From Streptomyces sp. GQFP (lineage in GTDB: Bacteria > Actinomycetota > Actinomycetes > Streptomycetales > Streptomycetaceae), in NCBI RefSeq assembly GCF_021545335.1, contig NZ_CP089312.1, positions 1,798,001-1,862,000 of the forward strand: 64,000 nt of DNA. The letters run 5' to 3'. The notes beneath the pieces are model-generated. The model saw only the letters and a list, made by a program, of their open reading frames with translations. It had not been told where the DNA came from and searched no databases. A program made the translations under genes and the position numbers. The first letter of the stretch is position 1, and every line of letters starts with the position of its first letter. This document shows positions 41,490 through 48,804 of the stretch, one piece after another.

Positions 41490-43091
41490 TCAGCGCCTCG
41501 GGACGCTGCCGGGGAGGCGGAGCCGCCGTACGACTGACCGGGATTCCACGGCACGCATACGCGAACCGAGCGGGAGGGCCGACGCCGGTGTCGGTCCCGG
41601 TGCCCCGGGGGCGCGGTCGGCCGCCCACAGAGCCAGTTCGCGGTCCCGTGGGCCTCGTACGGTGTGCGGGGCGCCGTCGCCGAAGACGCGCACCGGGTGC
41701 GAGGGGTCCCAGCGCTGCCAGCCCGGGTCGCCGTCGACGGCGAAGCGCACCCACGCCGTGTGCATCGCCTCGGCGAGATCCTGCGGGGCGCCCTCGCCCG
41801 CGAGCTTGGCCGACTCGGGTGCCTCCCGGGTGTCGAACACGAATCCGAGTTCGAGGGCGTGGCAGGCGCCCAGGCCGGGCTTGGTCGACGGCCAGGCGAA
41901 CTCGTACACATAGGCCCCGCCGCCGTGCCGGGCGTCCGCGAGGCGGTGCAGCGGTACGCGGAGCAGGTGGTCGGTGACCAGCTGGCCGACCAGGTCGGCG
42001 GTGCCGGCGCCGGGGTGCAGGGCGCGGTAGCCGCGCGGGACCTCGGGGCCGCAGCGGCAGCGGGCCATCGCGCCGGCCAGGGCGACCGTACCGAGCCGGT
42101 CGACGCGCTCCACCAGCCCGCCCGGCACCAGCCAGAGCCGGTACTCGTCCCGGGTCCAGCCCAGCATCAGGTCGACGTCGGCGGCGGCTCCCTCGACGAG
42201 GGCCTCCAGGGGGTCGCGGGGTACGAGGTCGCCGTCGACGACGATGCCGAAGGCGGGCCCGCCGAGGACCGGGCTGCTCAGCCGGCCGACCTCGCCCTGG
42301 ACGCGCAGCAGCAGCTCCCGGTCGACGGCGGCGAAGGCCTCGGCGGTCGCCGGGATCTTCAGCCGGGTCGCCATCCGGCGCACCATCCGCCGTACCTTGT
42401 CACGGTCGCTCACCTCGGGCGGCCCGCTCTGGAGCACCGCCCGCCGGAAGAGCCCCTGGGCGCGGGGAGCGGCGAGCAGCGCGCCGATGCTGATCGCGCC
42501 GGCCGACTGGCCGAAGACGGTGACCCGGTCGGGGTCGCCGCCGAAGGCCGCGACGGACGCCCGTACCCACTCCAGGGCGGCGAGCTGGTCGCGCAGTCCT
42601 GGGTTGGCCGGCGCGTCCGGGAAGAGGCCGTAACCCTCCACGCCCAGACGGTAGTTGACCGAGACGAGGACCACGCCGTCGCGGGCGAAGGCATGGCCGT
42701 CGTAGACGGGCACGGCCGAGGAGCCTCGGGTCAAGGCTCCGCCATGGATCCACACCATGACCGGAAGCCGCGCGTCCCGGCCCAGCTCCGGTGTCCAGAC
42801 GTTGAGGTTGAGGCAGTCGTCACCGGGGACCACCGGGTCCGACAGCAGCCGGGCGAAGGCCTCGGAGTACGGCGGTTTCGGCGCGGTGGGACCGAAGCCG
42901 CCCGCGTCGCGCACCCCGTCCCAGGGGGTGGGCGGCACGGGCGGCCTGAACCGGCGGGGGCCGAAGGGCGAGGCGGCGTACGGGATGCCACGGAAGACCG
43001 CGATCCCGTCGCCCTCGTATCTGCCGCGGACGTCCCCGTAGGGCGTCCGTACGACGGGCTGCTCCACGGACTCCGTCGGTTCTGCCGTCAT
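41490..43091 (-). CDS. Type B carboxylesterase
   Basis: 533 residues, cytoplasmic (no signal peptide). Motifs are VFRGIPYAASPFG at the N-terminus, EDCLNLN-like GDDCLNLNVW, the oxyanion loop WIHGGAL, the nucleophile Ser in TVFGQSAGAIS and the His in GACHALELGFVFD. This is the pattern of para-nitrobenzyl esterases and other type B carboxylesterases. The natural substrate is unknown. Confidence 0.9.
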   Translation of the reverse strand: MTAEPTESVEQPVVRTPYGDVRGRYEGDGIAVFRGIPYAASPFGPRRFRPPVPPTPWDGVRDAGGFGPTAPKPPYSEAFARLLSDPVVPGDDCLNLNVWTPELGRDARLPVMVWIHGGALTRGSSAVPVYDGHAFARDGVVLVSVNYRLGVEGYGLFPDAPANPGLRDQLAALEWVRASVAAFGGDPDRVTVFGQSAGAISIGALLAAPRAQGLFRRAVLQSGPPEVSDRDKVRRMVRRMATRLKIPATAEAFAAVDRELLLRVQGEVGRLSSPVLGGPAFGIVVDGDLVPRDPLEALVEGAAADVDLMLGWTRDEYRLWLVPGGLVERVDRLGTVALAGAMARCRCGPEVPRGYRALHPGAGTADLVGQLVTDHLLRVPLHRLADARHGGGAYVYEFAWPSTKPGLGACHALELGFVFDTREAPESAKLAGEGAPQDLAEAMHTAWVRFAVDGDPGWQRWDPSHPVRVFGDGAPHTVRGPRDRELALWAADRAPGAPGPTPASALPLGSRMRAVESRSVVRRLRLPGSVPRR

Positions 43092-43197
43092 CTGCCCACC
43101 AGCTCCCTCGCCGCCGCGCGTGAACCGTTCAGATCAGAGCAACACATGACCTGGCGGTATTCCCGCGGAAGAAGCCATTCGGTGGGTGAGCGGGCGG

Positions 43198-43506
43198 CTA
43201 TTTGGCGTACATCACCGTCCCGAAACCGAGCTGGTCGAAGCCGCCGCTAGTCGTGCCGTGGTCCCCTCCCCCGCCCTCGGGCCGGACGCTCTCGGCCACC
43301 CCCCAGGTGTAGGTGGTGAACGGGACGTCGTTGCCCAGGTTGTACTTGGCGACGTACTGGGCGGCCTTCATGAACCGGTCGCCCTGAACGACAGTGATGT
43401 CGATCCCCAGCTCGCGTTGCGCCTGCTGGATCAACTCCGTGGAGATGTCGTCGAGTTTGACCATCATCGTGATGGACGAGAAACCGGCGGCGGCCCGTGC
43501 GTGCAT
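43198..43506 (-). CDS. Small hypothetical protein
   Basis: 102 residues from ATG 43506, preceded by AGGAGG ten bases upstream. It contains KLDDISTELIQQAQRELGIDITVVQGD and MKAAQYVAKYNLGNDVPFTTYTWG, then a Gly-rich tail. No signal peptide or membrane helix. I do not recognise the family. It lies between the carboxylesterase and the xylosidase, all on the minus strand, but the gaps (85 and 106 bp) suggest separate transcription. Confidence 0.6.
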   Translation of the reverse strand: MHARAAAGFSSITMMVKLDDISTELIQQAQRELGIDITVVQGDRFMKAAQYVAKYNLGNDVPFTTYTWGVAESVRPEGGGGDHGTTSGGFDQLGFGTVMYAK

Positions 43507-43591
43507 GAACGTCCCACCTCCTGCTGCGTGTCGTTCGGGTCGAAAAGACCGGGTGAGCTGGTTGACGCGGGTCATTTCAACATCCGGTTTC

Positions 43592-45196
43592 TCACATGTC
43601 AGCGAGTTCCCGTACGTCGAACCAGTCGAAGTCCGCCTGGGTGCGGGTGCCGCCCAGATCCTGGGCGCAGACGCCGACGAACGCGCCGGTGAAACGCAGG
43701 CGTTGGCCGTAGTCGTCGGAGAGCCTGGACGCGTCGAGGACGGGCCCGACCGGCCGCCAGTCCACGCCGTCCGGGGACGCGGAGAAGCGGAGTTCGGCGC
43801 CGTCGAAGCGGGCGCGCATGTGCACCAACGGCCAGTCGTCGACGTCGAGTTGGGAGTCCGGGAGTTCCCCGTACGTTCCGTCGTCGGTGAAGACGACGCC
43901 CAGCACCCTGCCCCTGCCCTCGGTGTGGGTGAGGCGCAGATAGTAGTGCTGGGCGGTGTCGTACCAGCAGATCAGGCCCGCCAGTTGGGTGAAGTGGGCG
44001 GGGCGGAAGTCGACCACCGTCGTCACCTCGCAGCGCACCGAGGTCAGCCGGCGCGCGACCAGGCTCTGGTCGTAGCGGGAGTGCGGGCTCTGTCTGCCGC
44101 GCAGCCGCAGATGGCCGGGGCGCTCGGTGAGGGTGAGCCAGTCGGGGGCGGCGGGGGCGCGCAGGGTGCTCCAGTGGGTGGGGAGGGTGGGGGTGTCGAA
44201 GTCGTCGCGGCCAACGGCCTTGACGGGAAAGGTGGTTGAGGGTTGGACTCCCCTGGGTGCCAACACCTCCAGGCTCGGTCGGCGGCCTCCGTCCGCCAGT
44301 CGTAGCCAGCCGTCGTCCGTCCAGGTCACGCGTTGCAGGCAGGTCTCCCGGCCGAGTACGCAGCGGGGTCCGTCAGGGGTGGCAACGGGGCGCGAGGCGA
44401 GGTGGGCTAGGTACCACTCCCCCGCCTCCGTGCACACCAACTCCCCGTGCCCCGCCTTCTGCAGAGGCCAGTCGGGAATGTCACGGGTCGTCAGGAGCGA
44501 GCCCTGGGGGTCGAGTTCGTAGGGTCCGGTCAGTTCGCGTGAACGGGCCATCAGGATGCCGTGGTTCCAGCCGGTGCCGCCCTCGGCGAGCATCAGGTAG
44601 TACCAGCCGTCCCGCCGGTACACGTTGGGACCCTCGATCAGCTCGTCGTGGGTGAGGATCGTGCGCGGCAGTCCGATCAGGGCCTGCTTCCGGGCGTCGT
44701 ACTCCTGGAGCAGGATTCCGGCGAACGACGGATGCCCCTCGCGCGGGTCCCACTGCATGTTGAGCAGCCAGCTGCGGCCGTCCTCGTCGTGGAAGAACGA
44801 CGGGTCGAACCCGGAGGAGTTCAGGAACACCGGTTCCGACCACGGACCGTCGATCGACTCGGCGGTCACCAGGTAGTTGTCGACGTCCTTGTAGGGGGAA
44901 CCGACGGTCCGGACGATGCTGTAGACCATCCAGAACCGGCCCTCGTGGTACGACAGCGAGGGCGCCCACACTCCGCCCGAGTCGGGGACTCCGCGCAGGT
45001 CGAGGAGGTCGGCACGGTCCAGGATGTGACCGGCCGGCGTCCAGTGGACGAGGTCCGTCGAGTGGTGCACGGGGACGCCCGGGAACCACTCGAAGGTGGA
45101 GGTGGCGAGGTAGTAGTCGGCACCGACCCTCAGGATGCTGGGGTCCGGGTGGAATCCGGGGAGCACGGGGTTGTGGATGGGGCCTGCGGTCGTCAT
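43592..45196 (-). CDS. GH43 beta-xylosidase
   Basis: 534 residues from ATG 45196 (AGGAG nine bases upstream). No signal peptide, so cytoplasmic. N-terminal GH43 propeller: catalytic base Asp in PGFHPDPSILRV, Asp in SSGFDPSFFHDEDG and acid Glu in ELIEGPNVY. A C-terminal beta-sandwich (from about 330, DFDTPTLPTHWSTLR) is the extra domain of GH43_11 xylosidases that completes the active site. It releases xylose from xylo-oligosaccharides. Divergent from a LacI regulator; the promoter carries CGAAA-N-TTTCG sites. Confidence 0.9.
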   Translation of the reverse strand: MTTAGPIHNPVLPGFHPDPSILRVGADYYLATSTFEWFPGVPVHHSTDLVHWTPAGHILDRADLLDLRGVPDSGGVWAPSLSYHEGRFWMVYSIVRTVGSPYKDVDNYLVTAESIDGPWSEPVFLNSSGFDPSFFHDEDGRSWLLNMQWDPREGHPSFAGILLQEYDARKQALIGLPRTILTHDELIEGPNVYRRDGWYYLMLAEGGTGWNHGILMARSRELTGPYELDPQGSLLTTRDIPDWPLQKAGHGELVCTEAGEWYLAHLASRPVATPDGPRCVLGRETCLQRVTWTDDGWLRLADGGRRPSLEVLAPRGVQPSTTFPVKAVGRDDFDTPTLPTHWSTLRAPAAPDWLTLTERPGHLRLRGRQSPHSRYDQSLVARRLTSVRCEVTTVVDFRPAHFTQLAGLICWYDTAQHYYLRLTHTEGRGRVLGVVFTDDGTYGELPDSQLDVDDWPLVHMRARFDGAELRFSASPDGVDWRPVGPVLDASRLSDDYGQRLRFTGAFVGVCAQDLGGTRTQADFDWFDVRELADM

Positions 45197-45261
45197 CCCG
45201 CACATCTCCTGTCCTGGGTCCTGCCTGTCGTGATGCCTCGTCGTTTTCGCGTTCGGTATTT

Positions 45262-45272
45262 CGAAAATTTCG
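45262..45272. promoter_or_regulatory. Candidate xylan-type operator 1 (CGAAAATTTCG)
   Basis: A perfect palindrome 65 bp upstream of the xylosidase start. It matches the CGAAA-N-TTTCG element that I recall before Streptomyces xylanase and xylosidase genes. Confidence 0.6.
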
Positions 45273-45331
45273 GTCGGCGTGATCCTTTGAATCCCTATGT
45301 CTTCACGCGGTGTTGCGGCGGCCCTAATGTA

Positions 45332-45343
45332 GGAACCGGTTGC
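45332..45343 (+). promoter_or_regulatory. Candidate LacI operator (GGAACCGGTTGC)
   Basis: The AACCGGTT core at 45334-45341 is identical to the site before the LacI gene at 39831. It lies mid-way in the divergent promoter region. Confidence 0.45.
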
Positions 45344-45381
45344 TACGCGGTCAATGTTTCCGTCGCGTGAGCAGCCCTATT

Positions 45382-45392
45382 CGAAACTTTCG
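45382..45392. promoter_or_regulatory. Candidate xylan-type operator 2 (CGAAACTTTCG)
   Basis: A perfect palindrome of the CGAAA-N-TTTCG type, 35 bp before the LacI-family start, suggesting autoregulation together with site 1. Confidence 0.6.
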
Positions 45393-45426
45393 ATGGTCCT
45401 CGGGCGGGGCTGGAGAGGCGGTTTCC

Positions 45427-46479
45427 ATGGTCCGCACCGGAGGTGGCAGCGCGCCCACGGGGCCCACGCTGGCGGTCGTGGCCCGGGAGGCCGGGGTCTC
45501 CGTACCGACCGCCTCGAAGGTCGTGAACGGCCGGGAGGACGTGGCGCCGGAGACCCGGCGGCGGGTCACCGAGGCACTGGACCGGCTCGGCTATGTCCGC
45601 AGACCCCGCTCCGACGCGTCGAAGGCGCCCGGCCTGGTCGACCTGATCGTCCACTCGCTCGACAACTCCTGGTCGGGCGCGGTCCTGCACGGTGTGGAGG
45701 AGGCGGCGCACGACGCGGGTCTGGAGGTGGTCGTGTCGGCGGGCCTGACCCGGACCCGGGGCGGGCGCCCGGAACGCGGCTGGCTGGACAAGCTGACGGC
45801 CCGGGGCTCCTCCGGCGTCCTGTTCAACCTCGCCGAACTGACCCCGTCCCAGTACGCCTGGCTCGACCAGCACCACATCCCGTTCGTGATGATCGACCCG
45901 GTACTGGAATCGCCGCCGGGGGTGGTGTCGGTGGGCGCGGCCAACTGGCACGGCGGAGTGACGGCGGCGGAACATCTGCTGGGCCTGGGCCATGAACGCA
46001 TCGCGGTCATCGCCGGGTACCGGCGCAAGATGTGCAGCAGTGCGCGGGTGGCCGGGTATCGCTCGGCGCTTGTGTCGGCGGGGGTGCGCCAGCGTCCCGA
46101 GTACATCCGGTACGGCAGCTTCGACGAGACGGTCGCGTACGGGCGGATGTTGGAGCTGCTGGACCTGCCGGAGCCGCCGACGGCGGTGTTCGTGTGCTCG
46201 GACAAGATGGCGCTCGGTGTGTACCGGGCGTTGGCTGAGCGGAAGTTGAGGGTGCCGGAGGATGTGAGTGTGGTGGGGTTCGACGACCTTCCCGAGTCGC
46301 GGTGGGTTACTCCTGCGCTGACCACTGTTCGGCAGCCGTTGTCGGAGATGGCGGGGGCCGCGTTGCGGTTGTTGGTGCGGATGATGGCCGGGGACCGGCC
46401 GGAAGGGACTCGTACGGAGTTGTCCACGCGGTTGGTTGTCCGGGGTAGTACGGCTGCGCCGGGCTCTCCCGGTTCCTGA
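45427..46479 (+). CDS. LacI family regulator of the xylosidase gene (BxlR-like)
   Basis: 350 residues from ATG 45427 (GGAGAGG upstream). DNA-binding domain at residues 13-60 (TLAVVAREAGVSVPTASKVVNGREDVAPETRRRV); PBP-like effector domain after that (VDLIVHSLDNSWSGAVLHGVEEAAH, VFVCSDKMALGVYRALAE, GFDDLPESRWVTPALTTVRQP). Divergent from the GH43 xylosidase, which it most likely represses until xylose or xylobiose is present. Confidence 0.9.
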   Translation: MVRTGGGSAPTGPTLAVVAREAGVSVPTASKVVNGREDVAPETRRRVTEALDRLGYVRRPRSDASKAPGLVDLIVHSLDNSWSGAVLHGVEEAAHDAGLEVVVSAGLTRTRGGRPERGWLDKLTARGSSGVLFNLAELTPSQYAWLDQHHIPFVMIDPVLESPPGVVSVGAANWHGGVTAAEHLLGLGHERIAVIAGYRRKMCSSARVAGYRSALVSAGVRQRPEYIRYGSFDETVAYGRMLELLDLPEPPTAVFVCSDKMALGVYRALAERKLRVPEDVSVVGFDDLPESRWVTPALTTVRQPLSEMAGAALRLLVRMMAGDRPEGTRTELSTRLVVRGSTAAPGSPGS

Positions 46480-46494
46480 GGTTTCGTTTTCGGC

Positions 46495-46545
46495 TGCGGG
46501 CCGGTGGGGGCTCGTCACGCGGTTCCCCGCGCCTTTCCGGGCGCA
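46495..46545 (+). repeat. Dispersed hairpin element, copy C
   Basis: A diverged copy, plus orientation: CTGCGGGCCGGTGGGGGCTC, then GTCACGCGGTTCCCCGCGCC and a weaker hairpin (GCGCC...GGCGC). Located just after the LacI gene and before the convergent SDR gene. Confidence 0.7.
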
Positions 46546-46845
46546 CCGTTCTGGCTCCGATCCGGCTCCGGGTGGCCATCGCCGCCTGAGCCCAAGGGGG
46601 CCCTCGCCGATCCGGGCCGTGGCCTCGGCCTCGATCAGCTCCCGGAAACGCGCTCGCTGTTCGCAACAACCAGACTGGCGGAGCCCAGGTCCACTTCTGG
46701 GGCCCCAGTACCAGGTGAACAGCCAGGCCTCCTCCACGGCCGCATCCGCCACGAAGACGCCTTCGCCGTGCTCGACCCCGACAGTGGCTGCACGGCTGAC
46801 GACCGCCAACAACGCGGCATGGGCCGTCGCGGCCCGAGGGGCCCC
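46546..46845 (-). pseudogene. Possible gene remnant, frameshifted
   Basis: On the minus strand a coding-like segment (VEHGEGVFVADAAVEEAWLF, TWYWGP) moves after one base to EVDLGSASLVVANSERVSG and back to RFRELIEAEATARIGEGPLG. This looks like the decayed end of a small protein of unknown family. No start codon with a binding site was found. Otherwise the 300 bases hold nothing I can support. Confidence 0.35.
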
Positions 46846-47574
46846 TCAGGCCGCCATCAGCGCCGCCAGGGCGCGGTCCATCGCGGCGTTGAACTCTTCC
46901 GGCGTCAGCGGCAGACGGGACTTGACGTCCCGGCTCCACTGGTCGGCGAGGACCTCGGCGGAGCCCGCCTCGACACCGTCGAGCGCCGCGTCGGCCAGGT
47001 CCGACGGAGCGATCTTGTCCACGGGCCAGCCCGCCGCCATGTCGGTGTCGGCCAGGCCGAGGTGTACCGCTGTGACGAGCGTGCCCTGCTCGGCGAGCTC
47101 CAGGCGGACGCCGTTGGTCATGGCCCAGGCGGCGGCCTTGGTCAGGTGGTAGGCATTGGCGCCCTTGCCGCCGAACCACGACATGGCGGAGAGGACGTTG
47201 ACGACCGCGCCCCCGCCGTTCCTGGCGAGCGCCGGCGCGAACTCCCGGATCATTCCCAGGTGGCCGAACATGTTGGTCTCCAGCTCGTGCCGCACCGCGT
47301 CCAGCGAACCGGTCACCAGGTCGGTCCCCGTACTGATTCCCGCGTTGTTGATGAGCAGCGAGACGTCCGGGGCGGCCTCGGCGGCGGCCCTCACGGATGC
47401 GGGATCGGCGATGTCGAGGGGCAGCACCTCGACCCCGGGCAGGTCCACGGTCTCCGGTCGGCGGGCCGTCGCGTAGACCTTGCGGGCGCCCCGTTCGAGC
47501 AGGCGCTGGGCGAAGGCGCGGCCCAGGCCGCGGTTGGCTCCGGTGACAAGGGCGACGGAGTTGTTGATATCCAT
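46846..47574 (-). CDS. Short-chain dehydrogenase/reductase
   Basis: 242 residues from ATG 47574; an extension to 47613 would cover the promoter. Cofactor loop VTGANRGLGRA, NNAG (LLINNAGIS), catalytic Ser in NVLSAMSW and YHLTK (Tyr-x3-Lys). No ribosome binding site lies before the ATG, but a MerR-type promoter does, so the transcript is probably leaderless. Divergent from a MerR regulator that should control it. The substrate is unknown. Confidence 0.88.
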   Translation of the reverse strand: MDINNSVALVTGANRGLGRAFAQRLLERGARKVYATARRPETVDLPGVEVLPLDIADPASVRAAAEAAPDVSLLINNAGISTGTDLVTGSLDAVRHELETNMFGHLGMIREFAPALARNGGGAVVNVLSAMSWFGGKGANAYHLTKAAAWAMTNGVRLELAEQGTLVTAVHLGLADTDMAAGWPVDKIAPSDLADAALDGVEAGSAEVLADQWSRDVKSRLPLTPEEFNAAMDRALAALMAA

Positions 47575-47590
47575 GGCCGGTACGCTAAAA

Positions 47591-47608
47591 CCTGACGCCA
47601 ACGTCAGG
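47591..47608 (-). promoter_or_regulatory. MerR-type operator in the SDR promoter
   Basis: Perfect inverted repeat CCTGACG-CCAA-CGTCAGG. Read on the minus strand it fills an over-long spacer of 19-20 bp between a TTGCCC-like -35 and a TAGCGT -10 element, the geometry that MerR proteins correct. The predicted transcript start falls at the SDR start codon. Confidence 0.75.
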
Positions 47609-47651
47609 GGCAAGTGCTTGGTCGTCAGGGCCAGGGGTGAGAGGAATCACC

Positions 47652-48029
47652 ATGACTGTCACAGTGGCCGCAGCAGAGCGGTTGATCCGCATCGGCGAGG
47701 TGGCACGAGGCGCCGACGTCTCCGTGCGCGCCGTGCGCTACTACGAGCAGCAAGGGCTGCTCATCGCGGAGCGCAGCCCGTCCGGCCAGCGTCTGTACCG
47801 GCAGGACGCCATCCCCCTGGTCCGCTTCTTCCAGCAGATGTTCGCCGCCGGCCTCACCAGCCGAAGGATCAGCGAACTCCTGCCGTGCTGGGACTCCGGG
47901 CACACCGACGCCGGGCAACGAGCCATGCTGCGAGCCGAGCGCGAGCGCATCCAGGCCAAGATCGACGACCTGCGGGCCGCCCTGGACCACCTCGACGAGG
48001 TCATCGCGATCACGGACACGCACCCGTAG
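47652..48029 (+). CDS. MerR family transcriptional regulator
   Basis: 125 residues from ATG 47652 (GAGAGGA upstream). Winged helix at residues 11-80 (IRIGEVARGADVSVRAVRYYEQQGLL, RSPSGQRLYRQDAI), followed by a dimerisation coiled coil (residues 85-120, AERERIQAKIDDLRAALDHL). A single Cys (LLPCWDSGH) is present, with no metal-binding cluster, so it is the YyaN/CueR-unlike small-molecule type. Likely controls the divergent SDR gene. Confidence 0.88.
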   Translation: MTVTVAAAERLIRIGEVARGADVSVRAVRYYEQQGLLIAERSPSGQRLYRQDAIPLVRFFQQMFAAGLTSRRISELLPCWDSGHTDAGQRAMLRAERERIQAKIDDLRAALDHLDEVIAITDTHP

Positions 48030-48097
48030 GCACGGTCGGAACAGCCGTCTCATCAGCGATCTGGCCTCGCTGTCCTGGCAGTTCCGCCGCCTGTTCC

Positions 48098-48793
48098 TCA
48101 GACGAGTCCGGGAGTGCCCGCGCCCCTGAAGGGGTGCCTCTGACTCAGGCCCGTTGCCCAGGTGATGCCGCCCAGCAGGTGGGCGCGGAAGTCCGGGTCG
48201 TCGTATGCCTCCTCGGCGTGGCCGAGAGCGGTGTAAAAGACTCGGCCGTTGCCCGCGCCATGCTCTCTGCACCACGCCAACGGGTGGTCGTCGCCCATTC
48301 CTCCGCCCTCGTAGGAGGACTCGTCGGCGGAGATGAGTATGTGGGCCGTGGTTCGGGGGTTGGTGCGGAAGTCGTACCACTCGTCGGTGAACTGCCAGAC
48401 TTCCGGCAGGTGGGCGGTCGCGGGGTGGTCGTGGTCCTCGACCATCGCCTTGCCGGGCTGGTACGCCGGGTGTTGGGCGAACCAGGCGCCGAGCAACTCG
48501 CCGTAGTACGGCCAGTCGTACTCCGTGCAGGCCGCCGCGTGTATGCCGACGAACCCGCCGCCCGCCTCGACGTATGCGGCGAGCCGCTCGCGCCCGGTGG
48601 GTGTCAGCACCTCGCCGCTGGTGGAGAGGAACACGACGGCCGCGTACCCGTCCAGGGGCCGCTCGAAGGCCTCGGGCTCCTCGGTGTGGTCCACCTCGAA
48701 GTCGCCGAGTGTGCGTACGGCGGCCACGGCGGCCGGGATGGAGTCGTGCCGGAAGGCGGTCGTGCGGGTGTAGACGAGGAGGTTGGGTGCCAT
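48098..48793 (-). CDS. ThuA-domain (trehalose-utilisation-like) protein
   Basis: 231 residues from ATG 48793. It matches the ThuA fold, a class I glutamine-amidotransferase-like domain: NLLVYTRTTAFRHDSIP, YAAVVFLSTSGEVL, GGGFVGIHAAACTEYDWPYYGELLG and RVFYTALGHAEEAY. There is no signal peptide. ThuA proteins take part in sugar metabolism; the true activity is unclear. It starts 11 bp after the DNA ligase gene, so the two may be cotranscribed. Confidence 0.85.
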   Translation of the reverse strand: MAPNLLVYTRTTAFRHDSIPAAVAAVRTLGDFEVDHTEEPEAFERPLDGYAAVVFLSTSGEVLTPTGRERLAAYVEAGGGFVGIHAAACTEYDWPYYGELLGAWFAQHPAYQPGKAMVEDHDHPATAHLPEVWQFTDEWYDFRTNPRTTAHILISADESSYEGGGMGDDHPLAWCREHGAGNGRVFYTALGHAEEAYDDPDFRAHLLGGITWATGLSQRHPFRGAGTPGLV

Positions 48794-48804
48794 GGACGAC
48801 GAGC

